The translations under genes and the position numbers were made by a program. Below the pieces are notes generated by a model. That model saw nothing but the letters and a program-made list of their open reading frames with translations, had not been told where the DNA came from and ran no database searches. DNA of 64,000 bases. Source: Microbacterium sp. SCN 70-27. Its GTDB lineage: Bacteria > Actinomycetota > Actinomycetes > Actinomycetales > Microbacteriaceae. The stretch covers positions 13,702-77,701 of the forward strand of contig MEEK01000010.1 in NCBI GenBank assembly GCA_001724425.1, read 5' to 3'. How positions within the stretch are numbered: position 1 is the stretch's first letter; each line of letters begins with the position of its first letter. Shown here one piece after another: positions 16,787 to 24,742 of this stretch.

Positions 16787-16842
16787 TGTCGGGAAACGCT
16801 CCTCGCAAACCTCCGAGAAGTCTATTCGTGCGTGCGGATCGC

Positions 16843-16860
16843 CTAGGTAGGCTTGCCTCA
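16843..16860. promoter_or_regulatory. DtxR/IdeR-box-like sequence between divergent genes
   Basis: CTAGGTAGGCTTGCCTCA resembles the actinobacterial iron box (TWAGGTWAGSCTWACCTWA) with one base missing in the left half. AGGCTTGCCT inside it is a perfect dyad with a 2-bp centre. It lies 50 bp upstream of the 2OG-Fe(II) oxygenase-like gene and 57 bp upstream of the divergent DUF262 gene. Iron regulation is a suggestion only. Confidence 0.35.
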
Positions 16861-16910
16861 GTCGGGCCTGTAAAAACTTCGCTTGTCCGACAGAAAGGGC
16901 ATGATCCGTC

Positions 16911-17684
16911 ATGGCATACATCAAGAGCGCAGCGCTCGAGGAGACCGGCTACGTCGTCCTCGACATGTACAACAAGCCGATCGACCCCAAGGAATGGCTC
17001 GACATCGAGTACGTCGACTGGAAGTCCTCCGGCGACACCCGATTCGCGCCGCTGGCCTCGGCCAAGGGCGAGATCGAGTGCAACGGCTTCTGGAACCACA
17101 AGCCGCCGCGCACCGACAAGGACGGCGTCTGGATCCCGGCGCAGACGGCGATCGCGCCGACCCTCACCGAGCGCGCGCTCGAGCCCGGCTCGAACGTCGG
17201 CCGGTGCCGCATCATCGAACTGCAGCCGAACACGTACGCGGACTGCCTCTACAACCTCCACCAGGACGACAACAACCGTCTGAACCCTGACGGCACCGGC
17301 TGGGTCGTGCGGTCGTTCTTCAACCTGACCAACGACACCAACAGCTACTTCGTGCTGCGCGAGAACCGTACCGACCCGAGCGAGGAGACGCGCATCGCCC
17401 TCCCCGCCGGCGCGCAGCTCGTCATCGACACGCAGCGCCTGTGGCACGCGGCCGCCCACTACGGCACCGAGCCGCGCTACTGCCTCATCACGTCGTGGGA
17501 ATCCGGCCCCGAGCTCGACGCCTACATCGAGAAGTACCACGGTGTGAACCGCGTCGAGTCGTTCCCCGTCGACCAGGAGACGCTCGACGCCGGCCAGGCC
17601 GAGCAGGCCCGTCGCATCGCAGCCCGTGCCGCGGCACTCGCGGCTCGCGGTCAGCAGGAAGTCAACGTCATGAGCGAGGCGTAA
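16911..17684 (+). CDS. Putative 2-oxoglutarate/Fe(II)-dependent oxygenase-like protein
   Basis: I cannot name this 257-residue family. It shows the residue pattern of 2OG-Fe(II) oxygenases: His117-x-Asp119 in 'NLHQDDNNR', a distal histidine in 'RLWHAAAHYG' (His179 or His183) and Arg189 ten residues after His179, the usual 2OG-carboxylate ligand. A helical charged tail (residues ~205-257) ends 'NVMSEA'. AAAGGG upstream serves as ribosome binding site. An iron-box-like sequence lies in its promoter region. The next gene converges, with a strong terminator between. Substrate unknown; catalytic role is inferred from motif spacing. Confidence 0.6.
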   Translation: MAYIKSAALEETGYVVLDMYNKPIDPKEWLDIEYVDWKSSGDTRFAPLASAKGEIECNGFWNHKPPRTDKDGVWIPAQTAIAPTLTERALEPGSNVGRCRIIELQPNTYADCLYNLHQDDNNRLNPDGTGWVVRSFFNLTNDTNSYFVLRENRTDPSEETRIALPAGAQLVIDTQRLWHAAAHYGTEPRYCLITSWESGPELDAYIEKYHGVNRVESFPVDQETLDAGQAEQARRIAARAAALAARGQQEVNVMSEA

Positions 17685-17703
17685 GCCCCTCCCGACGCAC
17701 AGA

Positions 17704-17738
17704 AGCGGGGTCTCGGCCACATCGGCCGAGACCCCGCT
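17704..17738. terminator. Bidirectional hairpin terminator
   Basis: AGCGGGGTCTCGGCC (17704-17718) and GGCCGAGACCCCGCT (17724-17738) form a perfect 15-bp stem with a 5-nt loop, followed by CCCATTTGG. It sits between convergent genes and has poor T runs, so it is a hairpin-type terminator usual in high-GC genomes. Confidence 0.85.
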
Positions 17739-17764
17739 CCCATTTGGCCCGGGGAGGGAGTGGG

Positions 17765-19234
17765 TCACGCCAGCGCGAGGGCGCGCTGGCGGTTGCGGTG
17801 CGCGAGTCGATGCGCGGCCCAGGCGGCGGCCGCGAGGAGCCCGGCGATCGCGATGCCGAAGATCCACGGCATCACCATGGGGGAGAGGCTGGATGTGCCG
17901 GCCTTGAGCGTCGACGTACCCGCTGCGATCTTGGCGGTTCCGTCCGCGAGGTCGCCTGCGCCCGCCGAGAGCGTGCTCGATCCGTCCGCGAGTGTCACAG
18001 AGCCGTCGAAGAGCGTGCCCGAGCCTGTCGAGAGGTCGACCAGTCCCGTGGACAGGCTCCCGGCGCCGGTCGACAGCTTCTGGGTTCCTTCGGCGAGCGA
18101 GTCCGCCCCCGTCGACAGATTGCCCGCGCCGACCGCGAGGTTGTGGGCACCCGAGCTGAGCGACAGGGCACCGGTCGACAGCGCCTGCGTGCCGGATGCC
18201 AGTGACCCCGCCCCCGTCGCGAGGTCGCTCGTGCCGGTGGCGAGGGCGGCGGCGCCCGTCTTGAGGTCGCCGAGCCCGGTGGACAGCGCCTGAGCCTGCG
18301 CGGCCAGGAACGGAGCCCCGGCGCCGGGGTCGGCGATCGCGACGGTGCCGGGCCATCTGTTCGGGGCATCGCCGTTGATGATGTTCGAGATACCGCCTGC
18401 GGAGGCGATGAGCCCCGCGGCGAGCGACGGAGCGGCGGATGCCTGCGGTGCCATCGCCGTCACCTGCTGCTGTAGCCCGCCCGCAAGAGCGTTGATGGTG
18501 GTCCAGTCCGCAGCGGCAGGGTCGGCCTGAGCCGCCTGGAGCAGGGCGACGAGATTCGTGGCGTTGGTGGTGGCACTCGACGCATTCGTCTGGATCGCCG
18601 TCGCGTTCTGTGCGAGGGCCGTCACCTGCGGAGTGATGCCCGCGTTCACCTTGGCGAGCACACCGCGCGCGTACGTGTCGGCACCGACGACACCGGCCGA
18701 CAGTCGGGCAGCTCCCGCGGCGAGCTTGGCGCCGCCGTCCGCGGCCGTGGCGGCGCCGGCCGACAGCTTCTGCGCCCCGGCAGCCGCGCTCTGCGCGCCC
18801 GCCGACACCTTGGTCGCCCCCGCCGCCGCCGAGGCGGCGCCGTCCCGTACCTTCGCGGCGCCGGCAGACGCCGACTGCGCGCCCGCGGCGAGGGATCCGG
18901 CTCCGGCCGCGAGGGACTGTGCACCCGCGGCGGCGCTCGTGGCGCCCTCCGACAGCGACGTCGCACCGTCGGAGGCGGCGCTCGCGCCGTCGTCGAGCTT
19001 CTTCGCGCCGGCGGACAGATCGCTCGCGCCGGTTGCGAGGGTGGCGGCCCCGTCGGCGAGCTTCTGCGACCCGTCGGCGGCGCTGGCCGCACCGTCGTCG
19101 AGCAGGGTAGTGCCCGCATCGAGCTTCGCGGCGGTGAGGAGGAACAGGGTGGTCATCGTCGCCAGCAGCAGGCCGAGCACGATGACCGTGACACGCATAC
19201 CCCAACCGTGGGTGTGTGTGGCGGTACTCGTCAT
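17765..19234 (-). CDS. Heptad-repeat (YhgE/Pip-like) membrane protein
   Basis: The protein of about 489 residues has an N-terminal membrane segment (about residues 12-35), two long blocks built from seven-residue units of the form L-x-x-G-A/T-x-x (about residues 40-185 and 305-430), a non-repetitive central region, and a C-terminal membrane segment before a basic tail. The repeats are the X-heptad type found in YhgE/Pip and phage-infection-protein-like surface proteins, where they make extended extracellular helices or beta-rolls. Here the catalytic or permease parts of larger relatives are missing. The ATG at 19234 has GGAG upstream; one four codons earlier (19246) is possible. It is divergent from fruR. 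Confidence 0.75.
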   Translation of the reverse strand: MTSTATHTHGWGMRVTVIVLGLLLATMTTLFLLTAAKLDAGTTLLDDGAASAADGSQKLADGAATLATGASDLSAGAKKLDDGASAASDGATSLSEGATSAAAGAQSLAAGAGSLAAGAQSASAGAAKVRDGAASAAAGATKVSAGAQSAAAGAQKLSAGAATAADGGAKLAAGAARLSAGVVGADTYARGVLAKVNAGITPQVTALAQNATAIQTNASSATTNATNLVALLQAAQADPAAADWTTINALAGGLQQQVTAMAPQASAAPSLAAGLIASAGGISNIINGDAPNRWPGTVAIADPGAGAPFLAAQAQALSTGLGDLKTGAAALATGTSDLATGAGSLASGTQALSTGALSLSSGAHNLAVGAGNLSTGADSLAEGTQKLSTGAGSLSTGLVDLSTGSGTLFDGSVTLADGSSTLSAGAGDLADGTAKIAAGTSTLKAGTSSLSPMVMPWIFGIAIAGLLAAAAWAAHRLAHRNRQRALALA

Positions 19235-19377
19235 TGAGGACTCCATTGTCTCGCGCCTGCGGCGGTGCAGGCGTGGGTGATGCTCGCCGTCGGGAGAGCG
19301 TCACGACGGTAACAGCGGGGACGACACGTGCCCAGTGTTTCGTTCGAAGCTTCCGGCTGAGACCAAGTCCCTCGACT

Positions 19378-19498
19378 GATGACGCTGAGTGTCTTGTGCG
19401 TCATCTACAAAAGGTCGTCCTGACCGCGTTTTTTCTGGCCCGAGTCCGAAGAGATGTGGTTTTGCTTGTATGGATCTGTGGTTGTGTTGTAACGTGTG
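19378..19498 (+). promoter_or_regulatory. Operator/promoter region of the fructose operon
   Basis: Upstream of fruR lie two features. GATGACGC (19378-19385) and GCGTCATC (19398-19405) form a perfect 8-bp inverted repeat with a 12-bp gap. TGTGGTTTTG (19455-19464) and TGTGGTTGTG (19477-19486) are near-identical direct repeats 22 bp (two helical turns) apart, next to a TAACGT -10-like hexamer. DeoR-type sugar regulators bind repeated half-sites of this kind, so autoregulation by FruR is likely. Confidence 0.5.
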
Positions 19499-19518
19499 GA
19501 TTGTTCGAGGAGGACGAG

Positions 19519-20301
19519 ATGTACGCGACGGAGCGACAACAGCAGATCGAGAGCCTGATCGCCACGGATGGCCGTGTTGCGGTGGTGGAGCTCGCACGAC
19601 GTTTCGGTGTCACGACAGAGACGGTGCGCCGCGACCTGGACCAACTCGAGACATCCGGTCTGCTCCAGCGCGTCCACGGCGGCGCCATCGCTCGCACACG
19701 GATGAGCACGGCTGAACCCTCGCTCGCAGAGCGGTCGACGCGTCGCAGTGATGCGAAGCTCGCGATCGCCGCCCGCGCGCTGGATGCCGTTCCCGCGGGT
19801 TTCACGGGCTCCGTCTACCTCGACGCGGGGACGACGACCGCGGCCCTCGCGGGTCTGCTCGCGCAGCGCGCGCCCGGTTTCGCCCCGATGGAGGTCGTGA
19901 CCCACTCGATGACGATCGCGCACCTCCTCGCCGGAGCGACGGGCCTCGGCCTCACCGCCATCGGAGGCCGCGTGCGCGGCCTCACCGCGGCGGCCGTGGG
20001 CGCACAGACTGTCGACGCCGTCTCCCGTCTCCGCCCCGACATCGCCTTCATCGGAACCAACGGGCTGTCGGCCGGCTTCGGGCTCAGCACCCCCGACCCG
20101 GACGAAGCCGCCGTGAAGCGCGCGATCATCGCCGCGGCTCGTCGCGTGATCGTCGTCGCCGATGCCGACAAGCTCGATGCGGAACTGCTCGTCTCGTTCG
20201 GCTCGGCCTCCGACGTCGACATCCTCGTCACAGACCGCTCACCGGCAGAGCCGCTCGCCATGGCACTGGCGGACGCCGACGCGGAGGTGTGGCTCGCATG
20301 A
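19519..20301 (+). CDS. fruR: DeoR-family regulator of the fructose operon
   Basis: This 260-residue protein has an N-terminal DeoR helix-turn-helix ('RRFGVTTETVRRDLDQLE', residues ~25-45, with the 'RVHGGA' family signature following) and a C-terminal sugar-phosphate sensor domain ('YLDAGTTTAAL', 'IGTNGLS', 'VVADADKLD'). ATG at 19519 is preceded by GAGGAGG. It is the first gene of fruR-fruK-fruA-ptsH and overlaps fruK by 4 bp. By analogy with actinobacterial FruR it should repress the operon and be relieved by fructose-1-phosphate or a related phosphate ester. Confidence 0.9.
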   Translation: MYATERQQQIESLIATDGRVAVVELARRFGVTTETVRRDLDQLETSGLLQRVHGGAIARTRMSTAEPSLAERSTRRSDAKLAIAARALDAVPAGFTGSVYLDAGTTTAALAGLLAQRAPGFAPMEVVTHSMTIAHLLAGATGLGLTAIGGRVRGLTAAAVGAQTVDAVSRLRPDIAFIGTNGLSAGFGLSTPDPDEAAVKRAIIAAARRVIVVADADKLDAELLVSFGSASDVDILVTDRSPAEPLAMALADADAEVWLA

Positions 20302-21248
20302 TCATCACCCTGACCGCGAACCCCTCGCTCGATCGCACCGTGGCGCTCTCCGCCGCCCTCGCGCCCGGTGAGGTGCAGACCGCCGCGAGCGTCCGCGAAG
20401 ATGCCGGCGGTAAGGGCATCAACGTCACGCGGGTGCTGCGCGGCTCACGCATCGACAGCACGGCGGTGCTCCCGCTCGACCCGGCTGACCCGTTCGGTGC
20501 TGTGCTGAGTGGCGCACGAGTCCCCGTCATCCCTGTCGAGGTCGCCGGCGTGGCCCGAGCGAATCTGACCCTCGCGGACCCGGACGGCATCACCACCAAG
20601 GTGAACCTCCCCGGTGTGACGCGGTCGGCGGCGGATGCCGCGGCGCTCGTGGACACCGTCGTCGAGGCATCCGTCGGTGCGCGCTGGCTCGTGCTTGCGG
20701 GCTCGCTCCCGCCGGGGCTGCCGGACGACTTCTACGTCGATGTCGTCGCCGCCGTCCGTGCCGCGGGCGGCGAACCGCCCCGCATCGCCGTCGACACCTC
20801 GGGACCTGCGCTCCGCGCCGTCGTCGACGCCGCGCACCCCGACCTCATCAAGCCCAACGAGGACGAGCTCGCCGAGCTCGCCGGCGTGGCCCTCGACGCC
20901 TCCGCTCCGTTCCCCGAGCAGGTCGCCGCGATCGCGCGCTCGCTCGTCCCCGCGCGCGTGGGCGCTGCACTCGTCACTCTCGGCGGTGCGGGTGCCGTGC
21001 TCGTCAGCGAAGCCGGTGCGTGGCACGGGACGCCGCCGCCGACCACGGTGCGCAGCACCGTCGGCGCCGGCGACAGCTCCCTTGCCGGGTACCTCATCGC
21101 CGAGTCCCGCGGCGCCTCGCCCGAAGAGTGTCTGCGCTCCGGCATCAGCTACGGATCCGCCGCAGCGGCACTCCCCGGCACACAGGCACCCACCCCCGCA
21201 GATATCCTCCCCGGCGACGTGCCGGTGAGGGCCCTTCCCCGGGCATAG
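20298..21248 (+). CDS. fruK: 1-phosphofructokinase
   Basis: This 316-residue PfkB-family sugar kinase converts fructose-1-phosphate, the product of PTS uptake, to fructose-1,6-bisphosphate. It has the N-terminal 'NPSLDRTV' and 'AGGKGINVTRVL' signature of the family and the C-terminal 'VGAGDSSLAGYL' active-site motif with the catalytic Asp. The ATG overlaps the fruR stop codon in an ATGA junction. Position between regulator and PTS permease supports 1-phosphofructokinase rather than tagatose-6-phosphate kinase. Confidence 0.94.
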   Translation: MIITLTANPSLDRTVALSAALAPGEVQTAASVREDAGGKGINVTRVLRGSRIDSTAVLPLDPADPFGAVLSGARVPVIPVEVAGVARANLTLADPDGITTKVNLPGVTRSAADAAALVDTVVEASVGARWLVLAGSLPPGLPDDFYVDVVAAVRAAGGEPPRIAVDTSGPALRAVVDAAHPDLIKPNEDELAELAGVALDASAPFPEQVAAIARSLVPARVGAALVTLGGAGAVLVSEAGAWHGTPPPTTVRSTVGAGDSSLAGYLIAESRGASPEECLRSGISYGSAAAALPGTQAPTPADILPGDVPVRALPRA

Positions 21249-21284
21249 CAGCCCACCACCCGAGACACACCACTGGAGGTCATC

Positions 21285-23345
21285 GTGTCCGAGATCATCA
21301 CGCCGGCGCTCGTCAGCCTCGACGAGCCGCTCGGCGCCGACAAGAAGGCCGTGATCGACGCCCTCGCCGCACGCGTCGCCGCGTCCGGCCGTGCCGTCGA
21401 CGCCGCCGCGCTCGCGGCAGACGCCTGGAAGCGCGAGCAGACCGATGAGACGGGGCTCCCCGGGGGCATCGCGATCCCGCACGCGAAGAGCCCCGCCGTG
21501 ACGGAGGCGACCCTCGCCTTCGCGCGGCTGAAGCCCGGTGTCGACTTCGGCGCCGACGACGGCCCCGCCGACCTCGTGTTCCTCATCGCGGCGCCCGACA
21601 CCGCCGCCGAAGAGCACCTCGCCGTGCTCTCGCGGCTCGCGCGGGCGTTCATGCGCGAGGACTTCACCGACGGCCTTCGCTCCGCCGCTTCGCCGGAGGA
21701 CGTCGTCGCCCTCGTCCAGCACGCGGTGTCGGATGCCCCGGCGCCCGCCGCCGCGTCGGCTGCGGCCCCTGTCGCCGCCTCGTCCGCGTCGCACGTGATT
21801 CACGGGCGCCCCGCCCGCATCGTCGCCGTGACTGCCTGCGCGACCGGAATCGCCCACACCTTCATGGCCGCCGACGCGCTGACCGCCGAGGGCAAGAAGG
21901 AGGGGATCGACCTCGTCGTCGAGCCGCAGGGGTCGTCGGGCTACAAGGCGATCGACCAGAGCGTCATTGACAATGCTGATGCCGTCATCTTTGCAACCGA
22001 CGTCGACGTGCGCGACCCCCAGCGGTTCGCCGGTAAGCCCGTCGTCCGTTCCGGTGTGAAGCGCGGCATCGAACAGCCTGCGCAGCTGATCTCCGAGGCA
22101 GTCGCTATTGCGGCCGACCCTAACGGCGCGCGCGTAGCGGCTGCAGCGACGTCGGCCATGGGCGCCGTCCCGACGGCGAAGTTGTCTTGGGGGGCGAAGA
22201 TCCAGCGCATTCTCCTCACGGGTGTCAGCTACATGATCCCGTTCGTCGCCGGCGGCGGCCTGCTGATCGCGCTGGGCTTCCTGCTCGGCGGCTACAAGGT
22301 GACGGACAACGCCTCAAAGGTCATCATTGAGAACTCGCTGTGGAGCCTGCCCACTGAGAACATCACCTCGCCGCTCGGCCCCCTCGGCCAGTACCTCGGC
22401 TCGGTCGCATTCATGATCGGTGCCGCGTCGATGGGCTTCCTTGTAGCCGCCCTTGCCGGGTATATCGCGTTCGCGATCGCCGACCGTCCGGGCATCGCGC
22501 CCGGGTTTGTCGCCGGTGCGATCGCGGTGACTATGAACGCTGGCTTCATCGGTGGCATCATCGGTGGTCTCCTCGCGGGGTTCGTCGCCTGGTGGCTCGG
22601 CAGCCTCAACGCACCGCGTTGGCTGCGGGGACTCATGCCTGTCGTGATCATTCCCCTCGTCGCTTCGATCGTCGCGTCGGGACTCATGGTGCTGTTCCTC
22701 GGTCGTCCGATCGCCGCGCTCATGGAGGCCTTGACGAACGGCTTGAACGCTCTCACGGAGAGCGGCGCGGGTGTCGTGCTCGTCGGCGTCATCCTCGGTC
22801 TGATGATGTGCTTCGACCTTGGCGGCCCGGTCAACAAGGTGGCATACGTCTTCGCGACCACCGGTCTCGCTGCGGCATCCGCGACGAACACGGCCCCCTA
22901 CCTGATCATGGCTGCCGTGATGTGCGCAGGCATGGTGCCTCCGCTGGCGCTGGCCCTTGCCTCCACCGTTCTCGCCCGTCCGCTGTTCACGCCAGTCGAG
23001 CGGGAGAACGGGAAGGCGGCCTGGCTGCTGGGCGCAGCATTCATCAGCGAGGGGGCGATCCCTTTCGCAGCCGCTGACCCGCTGCGCGTCATCCCCGCCT
23101 CGATGGTCGGCGGAGCCGTTACGGGTGCCCTCAGCATGGTCTTCGGCGTCACGAGCTACGCGCCTCATGGCGGAATTTTCGTGCTGTTCGCGATCAGCCC
23201 GATCTGGGGCTTCATCGTGGCGCTTGCGGCCGGCGTCGTCGTCTCCGCGCTGCTGCTCGTTGTGCTCAAGAAGTTCGCACGCAGGGCGCCGGAGCCGGTT
23301 TCCACCGGCGCGACAGAAGTACCGTCCGCGGTCGCGACCGCATAG
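21285..23345 (+). CDS. fruA: Fructose-specific PTS enzyme IIABC
   Basis: The 686-residue permease carries all three PTS domains in one chain. The EIIA domain (residues 1-150) has the phosphorylated His66 in 'GIAIPHAKSP'. The EIIB domain (~175-275) has Cys185 in 'AVTACATGIAHTFMAAD'. The EIIC membrane domain (~295-665) has several hydrophobic segments and brings in fructose as fructose-1-phosphate. Ala/Pro-rich linkers separate the domains. GTG start follows CTGGAGG. EIIA passes phosphate from the HPr encoded next. Part of the EIIC coding sequence (about 21.9-23.2 kb) looks slightly less GC-biased than the EIIA part. Confidence 0.96.
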   Translation: MSEIITPALVSLDEPLGADKKAVIDALAARVAASGRAVDAAALAADAWKREQTDETGLPGGIAIPHAKSPAVTEATLAFARLKPGVDFGADDGPADLVFLIAAPDTAAEEHLAVLSRLARAFMREDFTDGLRSAASPEDVVALVQHAVSDAPAPAAASAAAPVAASSASHVIHGRPARIVAVTACATGIAHTFMAADALTAEGKKEGIDLVVEPQGSSGYKAIDQSVIDNADAVIFATDVDVRDPQRFAGKPVVRSGVKRGIEQPAQLISEAVAIAADPNGARVAAAATSAMGAVPTAKLSWGAKIQRILLTGVSYMIPFVAGGGLLIALGFLLGGYKVTDNASKVIIENSLWSLPTENITSPLGPLGQYLGSVAFMIGAASMGFLVAALAGYIAFAIADRPGIAPGFVAGAIAVTMNAGFIGGIIGGLLAGFVAWWLGSLNAPRWLRGLMPVVIIPLVASIVASGLMVLFLGRPIAALMEALTNGLNALTESGAGVVLVGVILGLMMCFDLGGPVNKVAYVFATTGLAAASATNTAPYLIMAAVMCAGMVPPLALALASTVLARPLFTPVERENGKAAWLLGAAFISEGAIPFAAADPLRVIPASMVGGAVTGALSMVFGVTSYAPHGGIFVLFAISPIWGFIVALAAGVVVSALLLVVLKKFARRAPEPVSTGATEVPSAVATA

Positions 23346-23381
23346 TCTCGAAGAACCTCAACCACGACCCAGGAGGATCCC

Positions 23382-23648
23382 ATGGCAGAACGTCAGGCCA
23401 CCGTCGCCAGCAGCTCGGGCCTGCACGCCCGTCCCGCGAAGCTCTTCGTGCAGGCGGTCAAGGAGGCCGGTGTACCGGTCACCATCGCCGTCGAAGGCGG
23501 CCCCGACCTCAACGCCGGCAGCATCCTGTCGCTCATGGGACTCGGCGCCACGCAGGGCACTGTTGTGACGCTGAAGGCGGAGGGTGACGGCGCCGAGCAG
23601 GCGCTCGATTCCCTCGTGGCCTTCCTCGAGACGGATCACGACGCCTGA
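23382..23648 (+). CDS. ptsH: Phosphocarrier protein HPr
   Basis: This 88-residue cytoplasmic protein has the active His15 in 'SSGLHARPAK' and a regulatory-type serine at position 47 in 'NAGSILSLMG'. It carries phosphate from enzyme I to EIIA. AGGAGG lies before the ATG. No ptsI gene is in the window, so enzyme I must be encoded elsewhere. It is the last gene of the fructose operon and is followed by a strong terminator. Confidence 0.95.
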   Translation: MAERQATVASSSGLHARPAKLFVQAVKEAGVPVTIAVEGGPDLNAGSILSLMGLGATQGTVVTLKAEGDGAEQALDSLVAFLETDHDA

Positions 23649-23670
23649 GGCCTGAGCCTCACCCGCACCT

Positions 23671-23709
23671 ACGGATGCCGCGACCCCCGCAACGGGTCGC
23701 GGCATCCGT
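23671..23709 (+). terminator. Terminator of the fructose operon
   Basis: ACGGATGCCGCGACCC (23671-23686) pairs with GGGTCGCGGCATCCGT (23694-23709) in a perfect 16-bp stem with a 7-nt loop. It lies 22 bp after the ptsH stop. The remaining bases to the convergent hydrolase gene hold nothing else I can identify. Confidence 0.85.
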
Positions 23710-23828
23710 CGTGTTGTGGGGCTTCGCCGGCGCGCTTCACCAGGGCGTGGCGCGCGTGGGGGAGGGCCCCCGCGCGGACTCGCCGAGGCGCGGACCTGGC
23801 GCCACAGGCCGATCCGCCCGCACTCGGG

Positions 23829-24461
23829 TCACAGGTCGATCGTGTCGCCCACTTCCAGCGCGACGAACTCGCCGCCGTTCTGTTCGGTGGCCCAGCTGAG
23901 GCGTGCGCGGTGCATGTCCAGTCCGATGCGCGAGAGGGTCATGTCGTGCGTTCCGAATGCCCGTCGGGGCTTCGCCGCGAGGACGAAATCCATGGCCTCC
24001 CCGATCTTCAGCCAGGGTGCGCCGATCGGTGCGGCCAGCAGGGCGATGTCGGCGTGCTTCGGCAGGGCATACGAGTCGCCCGGGTAGAAGAACTCGTCGT
24101 TGACGAGCACGCCGACGTTGTCGACGACCGGGATCGACTCGTGGATGACGCTGTGCGTGCCGCCGTGGAAGGAGAGCGAGAAGGGGCCGGCCGTGGCGGT
24201 GTCGCCTGCGTGGACGGCGATGACGCCGGGGACCGCTGCGGCGACGGCGGGAGTCGCGTAGACGGGGACATCGGCGTTGTACGCGCGGAGCCGGTCGAGA
24301 TGCTGCGGCGTCCAGTGATCGGGATGCTCGTGGGTGATGACGACGGCGGTGAGCCCGTGCAGGTCCTCCAAGGGGAGGGTGAAGCCGCCGGGGTCGATGA
24401 TGAGCTTGCGTCCGTCCTGTTCCAGTTCGAGACAGGCGTGCTCGTGCTTCGTGATGCGCAT
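23829..24461 (-). CDS. MBL-fold metal-dependent hydrolase
   Basis: This 210-residue protein has the metallo-beta-lactamase-fold signature 'ITHEHPDHW' (HxHxDH-type), preceded by 'LIIDPGGF' and followed by 'FFYPGDSYALP' with the bridging Asp region, and a C-terminal 'AFGTHDMTLS' histidine. It resembles UlaG-like or UPF0173-type hydrolases, acting on an unknown phosphodiester or lactone. ATG at 24461 begins the conserved fold. An in-frame GTG 59 codons upstream would run through tRNA-Glu and is rejected. Confidence 0.82.
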   Translation of the reverse strand: MRITKHEHACLELEQDGRKLIIDPGGFTLPLEDLHGLTAVVITHEHPDHWTPQHLDRLRAYNADVPVYATPAVAAAVPGVIAVHAGDTATAGPFSLSFHGGTHSVIHESIPVVDNVGVLVNDEFFYPGDSYALPKHADIALLAAPIGAPWLKIGEAMDFVLAAKPRRAFGTHDMTLSRIGLDMHRARLSWATEQNGGEFVALEVGDTIDL

Positions 24462-24522
24462 GGGGCAAGTCAACGCCGGCGCCGCGCGGGTCGCAAGGTC
24501 GGCGCGAGATGTGCGCGCCGAT

Positions 24523-24552
24523 TTGGTCGTCGTGCGCGAGGCGTGGCATAAT
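24523..24552 (+). promoter_or_regulatory. Promoter of tRNA-Glu
   Basis: TTGGTC (about 24523-24528) and CATAAT (about 24547-24552) are roughly 18 bp apart and precede the tRNA by about 48 bp. A short GC-rich inverted repeat (CCCCTCGCGGGG) lies in the leader. Confidence 0.55.
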
Positions 24553-24599
24553 CGAACGGTTGCCTGATCGCCCCTCGCGGGGTGTGCGGCACGCGGTGC

Positions 24600-24675
24600 G
24601 GCCCCATCGTATAGCGGCCTAGTACGCCGCCCTCTCACGGCGGTAACGCGGGTTCGAATCCCGCTGGGGTCACCA
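24600..24675 (+). tRNA. tRNA-Glu (CTC anticodon), CCA encoded
   Basis: Acceptor arms GGCCCCA (24600-24606) and TGGGGTC (24665-24671) pair with one G-U. The anticodon stem CCGCC/GGCGG encloses CTCTCAC, giving anticodon CTC. The T-arm is GCGGG-TTCGAAT-CCCGC. Discriminator A is followed by an encoded CCA (24673-24675). Confidence 0.96.
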
Positions 24676-24680
24676 ACATG

Positions 24681-24708
24681 AAACGCCCGGTCTTCGGACC
24701 GGGCGTTT
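24681..24708. terminator. Terminator with UUCG tetraloop after tRNA-Glu
   Basis: AAACGCCCGGTC and GACCGGGCGTTT form a 12-bp stem closed by the very stable TTCG tetraloop, 5 nt after the CCA end. It also faces the 3' end of the DUF4349 gene on the other strand and may serve both. Confidence 0.9.
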
Positions 24709-24742
24709 CGTCATCTGGGCGAGACGCCGATCCTGCTGCCCG

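Noticed and set aside
16787..16924. A 46-residue N-terminal extension of the DUF262 protein
   Set aside because: It crosses the divergent promoter region and the start of the oxygenase-like gene, and DUF262 begins right after the ATG at 16786.
17900..19130. Dense direct repeats that look like a CRISPR or minisatellite array
   Set aside because: The period is 21 bp in frame, the repeats are degenerate at third positions, and they translate as regular heptads in one long gene.
16545..19304. A 919-codon minus-strand open frame spanning several genes
   Set aside because: It runs through parts of the DUF262 gene, the oxygenase-like gene and the heptad-repeat gene, is Arg/Gly-rich, and has no domain. 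It is a high-GC shadow frame.
24462..24638. N-terminal extension of the MBL-fold hydrolase to 24638
   Set aside because: It would translate through tRNA-Glu, and the conserved fold begins at the ATG at 24461.
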